Below, piece after piece: positions 45,176 through 54,830 of a DNA stretch of 64,000 bases; positions within the stretch are counted from its first letter, which is position 1; each line of letters begins with the position of its first letter. This DNA is from Smaragdicoccus niigatensis DSM 44881 = NBRC 103563 (lineage in GTDB: Bacteria > Actinomycetota > Actinomycetes > Mycobacteriales > Mycobacteriaceae). The stretch covers positions 124,001 to 188,000 of the forward strand of contig NZ_AQXZ01000017.1 in NCBI RefSeq assembly GCF_000380645.1. The letters are read 5' to 3'. The position numbers and the translations under genes were made by a program. The notes below the pieces were generated by a model. That model saw nothing but the letters and a program-made list of their open reading frames with translations. It searched no databases and was not told where the DNA came from.

Positions 45176-45191
45176 TCCGTGCTCACACGGA
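45176..45191 (-). promoter_or_regulatory. Kinase-array operator and promoter of HK11
   Basis: TCCGTG-CTCA-CACGGA is a perfect repeat. On the minus strand 23 bases separate it from TAGTGT, with 7 more to the HK11 GTG. It is one base longer than the spacing of the other four. Confidence 0.75.
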
Positions 45192-45197
45192 AAAACA

Positions 45198-45229
45198 GAA
45201 CGGCCGGTCTGATTACAGACCGGCCGTTC
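45198..45229 (-). terminator. Strong hairpin terminator downstream of tRNA-His
   Basis: GAACGGCCGGTCTG and CAGACCGGCCGTTC form a perfect 14-bp stem with loop ATTA, followed on the minus strand by a T-run (TGTTTTT). It terminates tRNA-His transcription before the HK11 operator and insulates the kinase array. Confidence 0.9.
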
Positions 45230-45236
45230 TTCTCAG

Positions 45237-45310
45237 GGTGACCGACGGGGCTCGAACCCGCGACATCCAGATCCACAATCTGGTGCTCTACCAGCTGAAC
45301 TACGGCCACC
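45237..45310 (-). tRNA. tRNA-His (anticodon GUG)
   Basis: The minus strand starts with G-1 then GTGGCCGTAGTTCAGCTGG. The anticodon arm CCAGATTGTGGATCTGG carries GTG, the T-arm is GGGTTCGAGCCCC, and the acceptor pairs GTGGCCG with CGGTCAC with discriminator C. The extra G at the 5' end and C73 are the tRNA-His identity elements. CCA is not encoded. Confidence 0.95.
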
Positions 45311-45374
45311 ATGCTGCCGCCGAAGCGGCGTGAACGATACTAGCGTGCGATCCCGGCCGAACGCCAATCGGTTG

Positions 45375-45974
45375 TCAGCGGCGGGGAAGTGTCTCCGTGA
45401 CGGCCGCGATCTCGCTGGCAGACGGGCCAGGATCGGCCACGAATGCGGTCTTTCGGTAGTAGTCGAGTTCGCGGATCGACTCCTTGATGTCCGCGAGCGC
45501 GCGGTGCGCGAGACCCTTCTCGGGCTGGCCGAAGTAGATCCGCGGGTACCAGCGCCGGCACAGCTCCTTGATCGACGAGACGTCGATCATGCGGTAGTGC
45601 AGGAACGTGTCCAGCTTCGGCATGTCGCGGGCGATGAAGCCGCGATCGGTGGCGATCGAGTTTCCACACAGCACGGCCTGCCCCGCAACGGGGATGTGCT
45701 CGCGAATGTAGGCGAGGATCTGTTCTTCAGCTTCGGCCATGGTGACGGCCGATGCGCGTACCTCGTCGGTGAGCCCGGACTTGGCATGCATGTCCGCAAC
45801 GACTTTCGGCATGCTGGCGAGAGCGTCCTCATCGGCGTGGATGACGATGTCGACACCCGCGCCGAGAACGTTCAAGTCGGCGTCGGTCACTAGAGCGGCT
45901 ACTTCGATCAGCGCATCGGCGTCGAGCCGAAGCCCGGTCATCTCGCAGTCGATCCAGACGAGTTTGTCCTGCAC
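45375..45974 (-). CDS. orn: Oligoribonuclease
   Basis: The protein has 199 residues and degrades 2-5 nucleotide RNAs (and pGpG) in the DEDDh exonuclease family. Visible motifs: WIDCEMTGL (Exo I, D and E), the Exo II region [17 protein letters not shown], and the Exo [14 protein letters not shown] with the His and Asp. Length is normal. The start is GTG at 45974. It follows tRNA-His on the same strand. Confidence 0.95.
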   Translation of the reverse strand: MQDKLVWIDCEMTGLRLDADALIEVAALVTDADLNVLGAGVDIVIHADEDALASMPKVVADMHAKSGLTDEVRASAVTMAEAEEQILAYIREHIPVAGQAVLCGNSIATDRGFIARDMPKLDTFLHYRMIDVSSIKELCRRWYPRIYFGQPEKGLAHRALADIKESIRELDYYRKTAFVADPGPSASEIAAVTETLPRR

Positions 45975-46206
45975 AGGACAACACAGTAGCGAACGACGGG
46001 AACTTGTCGGTGCCCGGCGTCGGGGGGAGGTGCGAAACGGAACGGTGCTTCGTCAGAAGTGTCATCGAGATAACGCGATGACGAGGCCAGCAGAGCACCG
46101 AATCGTAAGGCACACCGGACCGCGGAGTGGATGCCGGACGGGACACCCGGTCACCGGCTAGGGTGCTTGGTGCGCCAGTCGCGAGGACGGAAAGGAATCT
46201 TTGACG

Positions 46207-47850
46207 ATGACGGACCCGAACGCCAAAATCGCGGAGCTCGAGGCCCAGCTCGCTGCGGCCCGCGCGGAAGCCGCGGCCCAAGCACAAAGCGCCGCGCCGG
46301 ACCCCGAGCCCGCTGCCGCTCCGTCTGGTGCTGCCGAAATCGCCGCTGGCTATGCGACTTCCGGCGCGGCGCTCGAACTCGGCACTGTGATGGTCGGCAA
46401 CCAGGTCGACCCCACCGCCAAGGTTCGGATTCCGCTCGCGACGCTCAACCGCCATGGACTGGTGGCCGGCGCAACCGGTACCGGAAAGACCAAAACCCTG
46501 CAGGGCATCGCGGAGCAGTTGTCGGCCGCGGGTGTCCCGGTCGTGATGGCGGACGTCAAGGGTGACCTCTCGGGCCTGTCGCGGCCGGGCGAGTCGAACG
46601 ACAAAATCGTCACGCGTGCGAAAGAAACCGGTGAAGCCGACTGGGCGCCCGCCGGTTATCCGACGGAGTTCGTGTCTCTGGGTACGAACGGAATCGGCTG
46701 GCCGATCCGCGCGACCATCACGTCCTTCGGGCCGATTCTGCTGAGCAAGGTGCTCGGTCTCAATGCCACCCAGGAGTCGACGCTCGGGCTGATCTTCCAC
46801 TGGGCGGACACGAACGGCCTCGCGCTGCTGGACCTCAAGGACCTTCGCTCCGTCATCACCTTCTTGACCAGCGACGACGGCAAGGAAACCCTCAAGGGAA
46901 TCGGCGGTGTTTCGGCTGCGACCGCGGGCGTCATCCTGCGCGCACTGGTGAATCTCGAGGCCGACGGCGGTGACACGTTCTTCGGCGAGCCCGAACTCGA
47001 CACTGCGGACCTGATTCGCGTCGTCGACGGCAAGGGCATCATCACCCTCTTCGAACTCGGGACGCAGGCGGCCCGGCCGACACTGTTCTCGACGTTCCTC
47101 ATGTGGGTGCTCGCGGACCTGTTCCAGACGATGCCGGAAGCCGGCGACCTCGACAAGCCGAAGCTGGTGTTCATCTTCGACGAGGCGCACCTCCTGTTCA
47201 CCGATGCGTCGAAGGCGTTTGTCGAGCAGGTCGAGCAGACGGTCAAGCTCATCCGGTCGAAGGGCGTCGGCGTCTTCTTCTGCACCCAGTTGCCGACCGA
47301 CATCCCGAACGAAGTGTTGTCGCAGCTCGGTGCCCGTATCCAGCACGCATTGCGCGCATTCACTCCGGACGACCAGAAGGCACTCAGCAAGACGGTCCGC
47401 ACCTACCCGAAGACCCCGGTCTACGACCTCGAGGAGGCGTTGACGTCGCTCGGGATCGGTGAGGCGATCGTGACGGTGTTGTCGGAGAAGGGTGCACCGA
47501 CTCCCGTCGCGTGGACTCGTTTGCGTCCGCCGCGTTCGCTCATGGACACGATCGGTCCGCAGGCGATCAACCAGGCCGCGCATGCGAGTTCGCTCGCACC
47601 GAAGTATGCGCAGACGATCGACCCGGAGTCGGCGTACGAGAAATTGAGTGCCCGTCTCGCACCACCAGCGCCGGCGCAGCCCGCACCTGCACCGCAGCCG
47701 GAACCGAAGGCGGCACCTCGGCCGCGTGTTCAGAAGGAGGAGCCGGGCTTCTTCGACCAGCCGTTCGTCAAGAATGCGATGCGTTCGGCGGGAACCGCTC
47801 TCGGGCGAGAGATCACCCGAAGCATCTTCGGGACGGGCCGCCGGCGCTAA
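46207..47850 (+). CDS. HerA-like/DUF853 ATPase
   Basis: The protein has 547 residues. A short N-terminal coiled segment (KIAELEAQLAAARAEA) is followed by Walker A GATGTGKTKTLQ and Walker B KLVFIFDEAHLLF in a HerA/VirB4-like P-loop domain. The C-terminus is Pro/Ala-rich, ending near FGTGRRR. This is the YjgR/DUF853 family, of uncertain role in DNA or nucleic-acid metabolism. The ATG at 46207 has GGAAAGGA 10 bases upstream. It converges with and overlaps the nitroreductase gene. Confidence 0.9.
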   Translation: MTDPNAKIAELEAQLAAARAEAAAQAQSAAPDPEPAAAPSGAAEIAAGYATSGAALELGTVMVGNQVDPTAKVRIPLATLNRHGLVAGATGTGKTKTLQGIAEQLSAAGVPVVMADVKGDLSGLSRPGESNDKIVTRAKETGEADWAPAGYPTEFVSLGTNGIGWPIRATITSFGPILLSKVLGLNATQESTLGLIFHWADTNGLALLDLKDLRSVITFLTSDDGKETLKGIGGVSAATAGVILRALVNLEADGGDTFFGEPELDTADLIRVVDGKGIITLFELGTQAARPTLFSTFLMWVLADLFQTMPEAGDLDKPKLVFIFDEAHLLFTDASKAFVEQVEQTVKLIRSKGVGVFFCTQLPTDIPNEVLSQLGARIQHALRAFTPDDQKALSKTVRTYPKTPVYDLEEALTSLGIGEAIVTVLSEKGAPTPVAWTRLRPPRSLMDTIGPQAINQAAHASSLAPKYAQTIDPESAYEKLSARLAPPAPAQPAPAPQPEPKAAPRPRVQKEEPGFFDQPFVKNAMRSAGTALGREITRSIFGTGRRR

Positions 47851-48371
47851 CCCACGCGTCGCAACGCGAACATGCGAAGGTCGCGCTGCGATCGCTCGCG
47901 GTACGTTTCGAAGTTCTCGCCGATCGCGAGAAAGTGTCGGAACAGATCCTCGAACTGCGCGCCGGTGATGTGTTCAGCGTCAACCGGAAACTTCTGGCCG
48001 CCGACCTCCACGGTTGCCTTCGGGATGGCGAGCAGGTTTCCGGACCATGCGGGGTGTTGCAGCCGGCCGTAGTTGCTTCCGAGCACGAGTGCTCCGCCCT
48101 CATGCGGTACGTAGACGAGCGGAACGCTATGCAGATTCCCCGTTTTTCGGCCGGTGGTCGTCAGAACGAGCACATAGATGCCCGACGGTCCGAACATCGA
48201 CACCCGCCCGCCGGTCGCCCGAAGTAGTACCAGATCGAGCCAGCGGAGCCGCCGATGTATCCAGCCACCGAGACGACTTTCGAGGAAGGCGATCGCCGCC
48301 GGTTGGAACGCTCGGCGGAACCAACCGTCCGGCGACCCCCACCGCACGTCAGGAAAGCGCAGTTCGGACAT
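47847..48371 (-). CDS. Deazaflavin (F420)-dependent nitroreductase family protein, copy 1
   Basis: The protein has 174 residues with the Ddn/split beta-barrel fold. Visible segments: LVLTTTGRKTGNLHSVPLVYV (the F420-binding and phosphate region), ALVLGSNYGRLQHPAWSGNLLAIPKATVEVGG, and a C-terminal RMFALRRVG. It shares the FPDVRWG(S/K)PDG N-terminus with the copy at 48470. Such enzymes in mycolata reduce nitroaromatics or quinones with F420H2. A relic of an SDR gene lies upstream of it. Confidence 0.85.
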   Translation of the reverse strand: MSELRFPDVRWGSPDGWFRRAFQPAAIAFLESRLGGWIHRRLRWLDLVLLRATGGRVSMFGPSGIYVLVLTTTGRKTGNLHSVPLVYVPHEGGALVLGSNYGRLQHPAWSGNLLAIPKATVEVGGQKFPVDAEHITGAQFEDLFRHFLAIGENFETYRERSQRDLRMFALRRVG

Positions 48372-48387
48372 GCGTCAAACGTTAGGT

Positions 48388-48450
48388 CTAGTTGGCCAGA
48401 CGCTCATAGAACTTGCCCACAATCGGCGCGACCATCGCGCGGGGCTGTAC
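48388..48450 (-). pseudogene. 3' relic of an SDR gene
   Basis: On the minus strand this segment ends in codons for PRAMVAPIVGKFYERLAN followed by TAG. These are the last residues of the intact SDR at 48990-49793, but with a one-base deletion just upstream and silent changes. Nothing else of the SDR gene remains. It is a leftover from a tandem duplication of the SDR-nitroreductase unit. Confidence 0.8.
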
Positions 48451-48469
48451 CCAGTGCGGGCGGTAGACC

Positions 48470-48985
48470 CTAGACGCGTCGGAGCGCGAACATTCGAAAT
48501 TCTCGGCCGGCGGCTGTCGCCTTGTACTTCTCGTAGTTCGCATAGTCCTCGTTCATCCGCTGGAACAGTTCGTCGCGGCGCGAACCTTCGATGAGCGTCG
48601 CGCGCACTTCAAATCGTTCGGCGCCAACTTCGACCGTTGCATTCGGGTTGGCGAGGAGATTCGCCGTCCACGCTGGGTGATGCGTTTGCCCATAGTTGCT
48701 GCCGAGGACGATGCCCTCAGCGCCGTCGACGATGTATATCAGCGGATGAGTCCGCGGCTGGCCGGACTTGCACCCGATTGTGGTCAGTTGCAAGAAGGCC
48801 AGGCCTACGGGTCCAGCGACGTTGATCCGTCCCTTACTGACTCGCAACAGAATCTTGTCGAGCCAGTTCAGGTGGCGATGAATCCATTTCCCGATGCGCG
48901 AATTCATGAACAGGAGCATCGGCTTGTCGATGAGGCGGCGGAAGAGGCCGTCCGGCTTGCCCCAGCGCACATCAGGGAAGGTCAT
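48470..48985 (-). CDS. Deazaflavin (F420)-dependent nitroreductase family protein, copy 2
   Basis: The protein has 171 residues. It starts MTFPDVRWGKPDG and has FLQLTTIGCKSGQPRTHPLIYI, GIVLGSNYGQTHHPAWTANLLANPNATVEVGA and a C-terminal RMFALRRV. It lies 4 bases after the SDR stop, so the two are probably co-transcribed. The copy at 47847 keeps the same order relative to the SDR relic. The two enzymes differ mainly in the residues lining the active site, which suggests different substrates. Confidence 0.85.
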   Translation of the reverse strand: MTFPDVRWGKPDGLFRRLIDKPMLLFMNSRIGKWIHRHLNWLDKILLRVSKGRINVAGPVGLAFLQLTTIGCKSGQPRTHPLIYIVDGAEGIVLGSNYGQTHHPAWTANLLANPNATVEVGAERFEVRATLIEGSRRDELFQRMNEDYANYEKYKATAAGREFRMFALRRV

Positions 48986-48989
48986 GCAC

Positions 48990-49793
48990 CTAATTTGCCA
49001 GGCGCTCGTAGAACTTTCCGACGATTGGCGCGACCATCGCCCGCGGGCTGTAGCCACCGGCCACCGACATCGCCTTCGACAGCACGCCGGGGACGATGCG
49101 CATCTTGTTCTCGTCCAGCGCATCGATCGAGACGCGGGCGGTGTACTCGGTGGTGACCCACAGGAAGTCCGGGATCGCTTTGTCGACGAACGACTTTGCT
49201 TCCGCGTCCGGGGTCTCGCCACGAACGGGTCCGGGCGCGAGCAGCGTGATGTGAACCCCGGTGTCGAGCAGTTCGTGGCGCAGCGACTCGCAGAAGCTGT
49301 TGACGAAGGCCTTCGTTGCGGCGTACGTGGCGTTGTTCGGGATCGGCATGTTGCCCGCCGCCGAGCCGCTCATGAGAATTCCGCCCGCGCGGCGCTCGAG
49401 CATGCCGGGCAGGACTGCCAACGTCAGGTCATGGAGCGCGACGGCGTTGAGCTCTACCTCGGCGCGCTCGGCGGCCGGGTCGAGCGTGGCGAGTGCGCCG
49501 AAGGTCGCGATCCCGGCGTTGTTGCACAGAACGGCGATGTCGCGGTCGAACAATTCGTCCACGAGCTTGCCGCGCTGGTCACGATCGGAGAGGTCGGTCG
49601 GGCGGATCTCAACCGTGACGCCGTGCGCCGCGGTGATCTCGGCCGCGATCTTCTCGAGCAGGTCGGCCCTCCGGGCGACGAGGATCAGTGCGTAGCCGCG
49701 CGATGCGAGCTCGCGGGCGAGCGCAAGTCCGATGCCGGACGAAGCGCCGGTCACAACCGCGCAGTTGGTTGAAGAAGCAGCAGGTAAACCCAT
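48990..49793 (-). CDS. Short-chain dehydrogenase/reductase
   Basis: The protein has 267 residues with a classical SDR fold. The nucleotide-binding motif is VVTGASSGIGLALAREL; LCNNAGIATFG is the NNAG motif and YAATKAFVNSF holds the catalytic Tyr and Lys. The RRADL segment after beta-2 suggests NADP(H). The tail GGYSPRAMVAPIVGKFYERL is mirrored in the relic at 48388. The substrate is unknown. It lies upstream of the nitroreductase copy 2. Confidence 0.9.
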   Translation of the reverse strand: MGLPAASSTNCAVVTGASSGIGLALARELASRGYALILVARRADLLEKIAAEITAAHGVTVEIRPTDLSDRDQRGKLVDELFDRDIAVLCNNAGIATFGALATLDPAAERAEVELNAVALHDLTLAVLPGMLERRAGGILMSGSAAGNMPIPNNATYAATKAFVNSFCESLRHELLDTGVHITLLAPGPVRGETPDAEAKSFVDKAIPDFLWVTTEYTARVSIDALDENKMRIVPGVLSKAMSVAGGYSPRAMVAPIVGKFYERLAN

Positions 49794-49848
49794 GGGGCGA
49801 CTCTAAACCGTCGGTCGCGACGGACCGGCCATCGGCGCCGCGGTTTGC

Positions 49849-50271
49849 TCAGACGAGTCGCAGCCGCCGGCCTTGGCCCTGCTGCACCGACTCGACGAAG
49901 TCCAGGAAGTCGAGGGCATCCTTGCGAATTCCGAGGAGGGCATCGAATCGCACCGCCACGGCGATGCACAGCACGAAGGCGGTCATCGAGGCCGGCTCGG
50001 TGTTGTTGATGGCGGAGATGGCGATCACGGCCGTGCCGATTCCCATGAGCGCGAGTGCCATCAGGCCCATGCGCAGTTTCTCGACATATTCCGCGACACG
50101 GGATGCGCACTGATCGGCCGTCATGTCATCGGCGATCTGCTGATTCTTGACCGCATTCCGGACCCACTGGAACCGGCTTCGGGTTGATTCGATGCGGAAC
50201 CACCAGATCGTGGTCGCAGCACACCCGATCATGAATAGTGCCGGTCCGACGATGTCGAGCCAAACGTTCAT
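49849..50271 (-). CDS. Membrane protein of unknown function
   Basis: The protein has 140 residues with about four hydrophobic segments (NVWLDIVGPALFMIGCAATTIWWF; MGLMALALMGIGTAVIAIS; MTAFVLCIAVAVRF), separated by a charged loop (RSRFQWVRNAVKNQQIADDM). I recognise no family. The ATG at 50271 has GAGGGAG 6 bases upstream; an in-frame GTG at 50292 is possible. Confidence 0.65.
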   Translation of the reverse strand: MNVWLDIVGPALFMIGCAATTIWWFRIESTRSRFQWVRNAVKNQQIADDMTADQCASRVAEYVEKLRMGLMALALMGIGTAVIAISAINNTEPASMTAFVLCIAVAVRFDALLGIRKDALDFLDFVESVQQGQGRRLRLV

Positions 50272-50370
50272 GGCGCACTCCCTCACTTGCAATGAGTCAA
50301 TGGTGCGGTCGCGCGATGGTCGGTACTAGCCGCCCTAGGTGTGGATTCGGGCCACCCCCCGCCGTCGACG

Positions 50371-51039
50371 TCAGGAAGTCGCTGATGAGAACCAGGATTT
50401 CGAGGATTGCGCGGTGGCCTCCGGATCGTCGCCGAGCCCGATTACCAGGGCCGCCATCATCGGTTTCAGCACGTAGCGGACGCCGGATTCCGGGGGAGCG
50501 TAGTAGCCCGAAAGCTCGAGTTGGACGTACCCATGCAGCGCGGTCCAGAGTTGCGAAGCGAGCCACATCGGGTGTTCATTGCGCAGTCGCCCGGCCTCGA
50601 CAGCCCGCTCGGCGGCACGCGCAATGTATTCGAACGAGTACCGACCCGTCAGTTTGACGTCGTCGCCGGAGCCGCGATACCCACCCAGGGAAGCCGAGCC
50701 GAACTGGATGACGTAGAGGTCGGGGTTCGACCGTGCGTACGCGATATAGGCCGCGAACACACCGCCGAGGTCAGCGATGGGATCGTCGGTCTGCGGCACG
50801 GTCGCGAACTCGTCGGCAAGACGCTTGAATCCCTCGTCGACGACGGCCCGGACGAGATCTGGCATCGACCCGAATTGGGAGTACAGCGTCATCGTCGAGG
50901 TTCCGGCCGCGGCGGCGACCTTGCGCGTCGACAGGCCGCTCGGTCCATGCTCGGCGAGCAGATGGGCGGCACTCTCCAGCAAGCGCCCTCGCATCTCGCT
51001 GCCGTGCATCCGTTCTGCCACTCGTTCATTGTGTCGCAC
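50371..51039 (-). CDS. TetR-family regulator
   Basis: The protein has 222 residues. The N-terminal helix-turn-helix reads LLESAAHLLAEHGPSGLSTRKVAAAAGTSTMTLYSQFGS. A ligand domain follows, with WTALHGYVQLELSGYY. It is divergent from the nitrilase gene across 53 bases. A 26-base inverted repeat lies between them, so it probably represses the nitrilase gene and itself. The inducing ligand may be the nitrilase substrate or product. The start is GTG at 51039. Confidence 0.88.
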   Translation of the reverse strand: MRHNERVAERMHGSEMRGRLLESAAHLLAEHGPSGLSTRKVAAAAGTSTMTLYSQFGSMPDLVRAVVDEGFKRLADEFATVPQTDDPIADLGGVFAAYIAYARSNPDLYVIQFGSASLGGYRGSGDDVKLTGRYSFEYIARAAERAVEAGRLRNEHPMWLASQLWTALHGYVQLELSGYYAPPESGVRYVLKPMMAALVIGLGDDPEATAQSSKSWFSSATS

Positions 51040-51056
51040 GACTCGGAAAGGTAGCC

Positions 51057-51082
51057 TTTAACACCGAAATAACAGTGATAAA
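51057..51082. promoter_or_regulatory. TetR/nitrilase operator
   Basis: TTTAACACCG and CAGTGATAAA form an inverted repeat (8 of 10 pairs) around AAATAA, in the 53-base divergent region. The position overlaps both expected promoters. Confidence 0.6.
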
Positions 51083-51092
51083 GGAGTCGTGA

Positions 51093-52055
51093 ATGACCAG
51101 GACGATCAAGGTCGCGGCAGTGCAGCCCGCACTCGCCCTCGCCGATGTGGACAACAATCTGGCGCGCCTGGATTCCCTCATTCGCGATGCGCACCGAGCG
51201 CACCAGCCGGACGTCATCATCGTCCCGGAAGCGGCTTCCGCTCCGAACGTGCACCACCCGGCGATGCGGACCGTTGCCCGACCTTCGGACGGAGCTCCGT
51301 TCCAGCTCTATACCGGCCTGGCGCGTGAACTCGGGGTTGTCATCGGCGGTGGCTTCCTCGCGCAGCGCGGCGACGACGTCTTCAACACCTACGTGCTCGC
51401 GGAGCCGGACGGCACGGTGAACACCCACGACAAAGACATCCCGACGATGTACGAGCAGCACTACTACCGCGGCGGCACCGACAACGGCATCGTGTCGAGT
51501 CCGGCACTCGGCACGGTGGGACTTGCGTGTGGCTGGGAGTGGGCGCGTTACCGCACGTCCGCCCGGCTTCGCGGCAACGTCGATGTCGTCCTCGGCGGTA
51601 TGTGCTGGCCTACCGTGCCGTTCCTGGATTGGAGCGGCCCCCTGGGCTGGCTCGGCCGTCAAGAGCACAAGATGCACCTGCCGCTCGCCCGCAAGCTGCC
51701 CGGCCAGGTAGCCCGCCTGGTCGGCGTTCCGATCGTCCACGCGAGCCATGTCGGACCGATCGAGGGCTACCTCCCGATGCTTCCCGGGGTCTCCGGTCGA
51801 GTCGAGATGGTCGGGGAGACGCAGATTTGTGAGCGCGACGGCACGATCCTGGGCCGGCTTTCCTATGACGACGGCGAAGGCCACATCGCCGCGAACATCG
51901 AGATCGGCGACCCGACGCCGCTCGATCGCATCGAAGACCGTTACTGGATTCCGGAGATGACGCCGCTGATTCGCGCCACGTGGGACCTCTCGAACATTCA
52001 GGGTGCGGCCAGCTACCGAGCGCGCAAGCTCATCGGCCGGCATGTGAGCCGCTGA
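51093..52055 (+). CDS. Carbon-nitrogen hydrolase (nitrilase superfamily)
   Basis: The protein has 320 residues with the Glu-Lys-Cys triad: Glu46 in IIVPEAAS, Lys114 in THDKDIPTMYE, Cys146 in VGLACGWEWARY. The core N-terminal (KVAAVQPALALADVDNNL) and C-terminal (VGETQICERDGTILG) strands are typical. It hydrolyses an amide or nitrile; the substrate is unknown. The ATG at 51093 is preceded by AAAGGAG 7 bases away. It is followed by a strong hairpin. Confidence 0.9.
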   Translation: MTRTIKVAAVQPALALADVDNNLARLDSLIRDAHRAHQPDVIIVPEAASAPNVHHPAMRTVARPSDGAPFQLYTGLARELGVVIGGGFLAQRGDDVFNTYVLAEPDGTVNTHDKDIPTMYEQHYYRGGTDNGIVSSPALGTVGLACGWEWARYRTSARLRGNVDVVLGGMCWPTVPFLDWSGPLGWLGRQEHKMHLPLARKLPGQVARLVGVPIVHASHVGPIEGYLPMLPGVSGRVEMVGETQICERDGTILGRLSYDDGEGHIAANIEIGDPTPLDRIEDRYWIPEMTPLIRATWDLSNIQGAASYRARKLIGRHVSR

Positions 52056-52066
52056 CGAACGGACAA

Positions 52067-52120
52067 AGGACCTGACGGCTTCGCCATCGAAATATATCGG
52101 TGGCGAAGCCGTCAGGTCCT
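52067..52120. terminator. 20-bp stem terminator between nitrilase and fadH
   Basis: AGGACCTGACGGCTTCGCCA at 52067-52086 pairs perfectly with its complement at 52101-52120 around a 14-base AT-rich loop. It separates two convergent genes and can terminate both. The stem length is unusual. Confidence 0.85.
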
Positions 52121-52133
52121 CGTTGCGTTTGAC

Positions 52134-54727
<2,594 letters not shown>

Positions 54728-54741
54728 GGCGAGAAGCGTAT

Positions 54742-54773
54742 ATGCAACTTTGTGCCTATGCAACTGTGTGCAT
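54742..54773. promoter_or_regulatory. Tandem PadR operators
   Basis: Two 16-base sites lie end to end: ATGCA-ACTGTG-TGCAT (54758-54773), a perfect palindrome, and ATGCA-ACTTTG-TGCCT (54742-54757), a close copy with one changed arm position. They sit 15 to 46 bases upstream of the padR start and overlap a -10-like TATACG. Confidence 0.7.
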
Positions 54774-54830
54774 AACCACGATGCCCGGTCCGCAACGTAA
54801 TCGCCACGGACCGGTCCATCGCGGATTGGT

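Noticed and set aside
45975-46206. Possible gene in the 232-base gap between orn and the DUF853 ATPase gene
   Set aside because: No frame with a ribosome-binding site or recognisable protein features; it is more likely promoter region.
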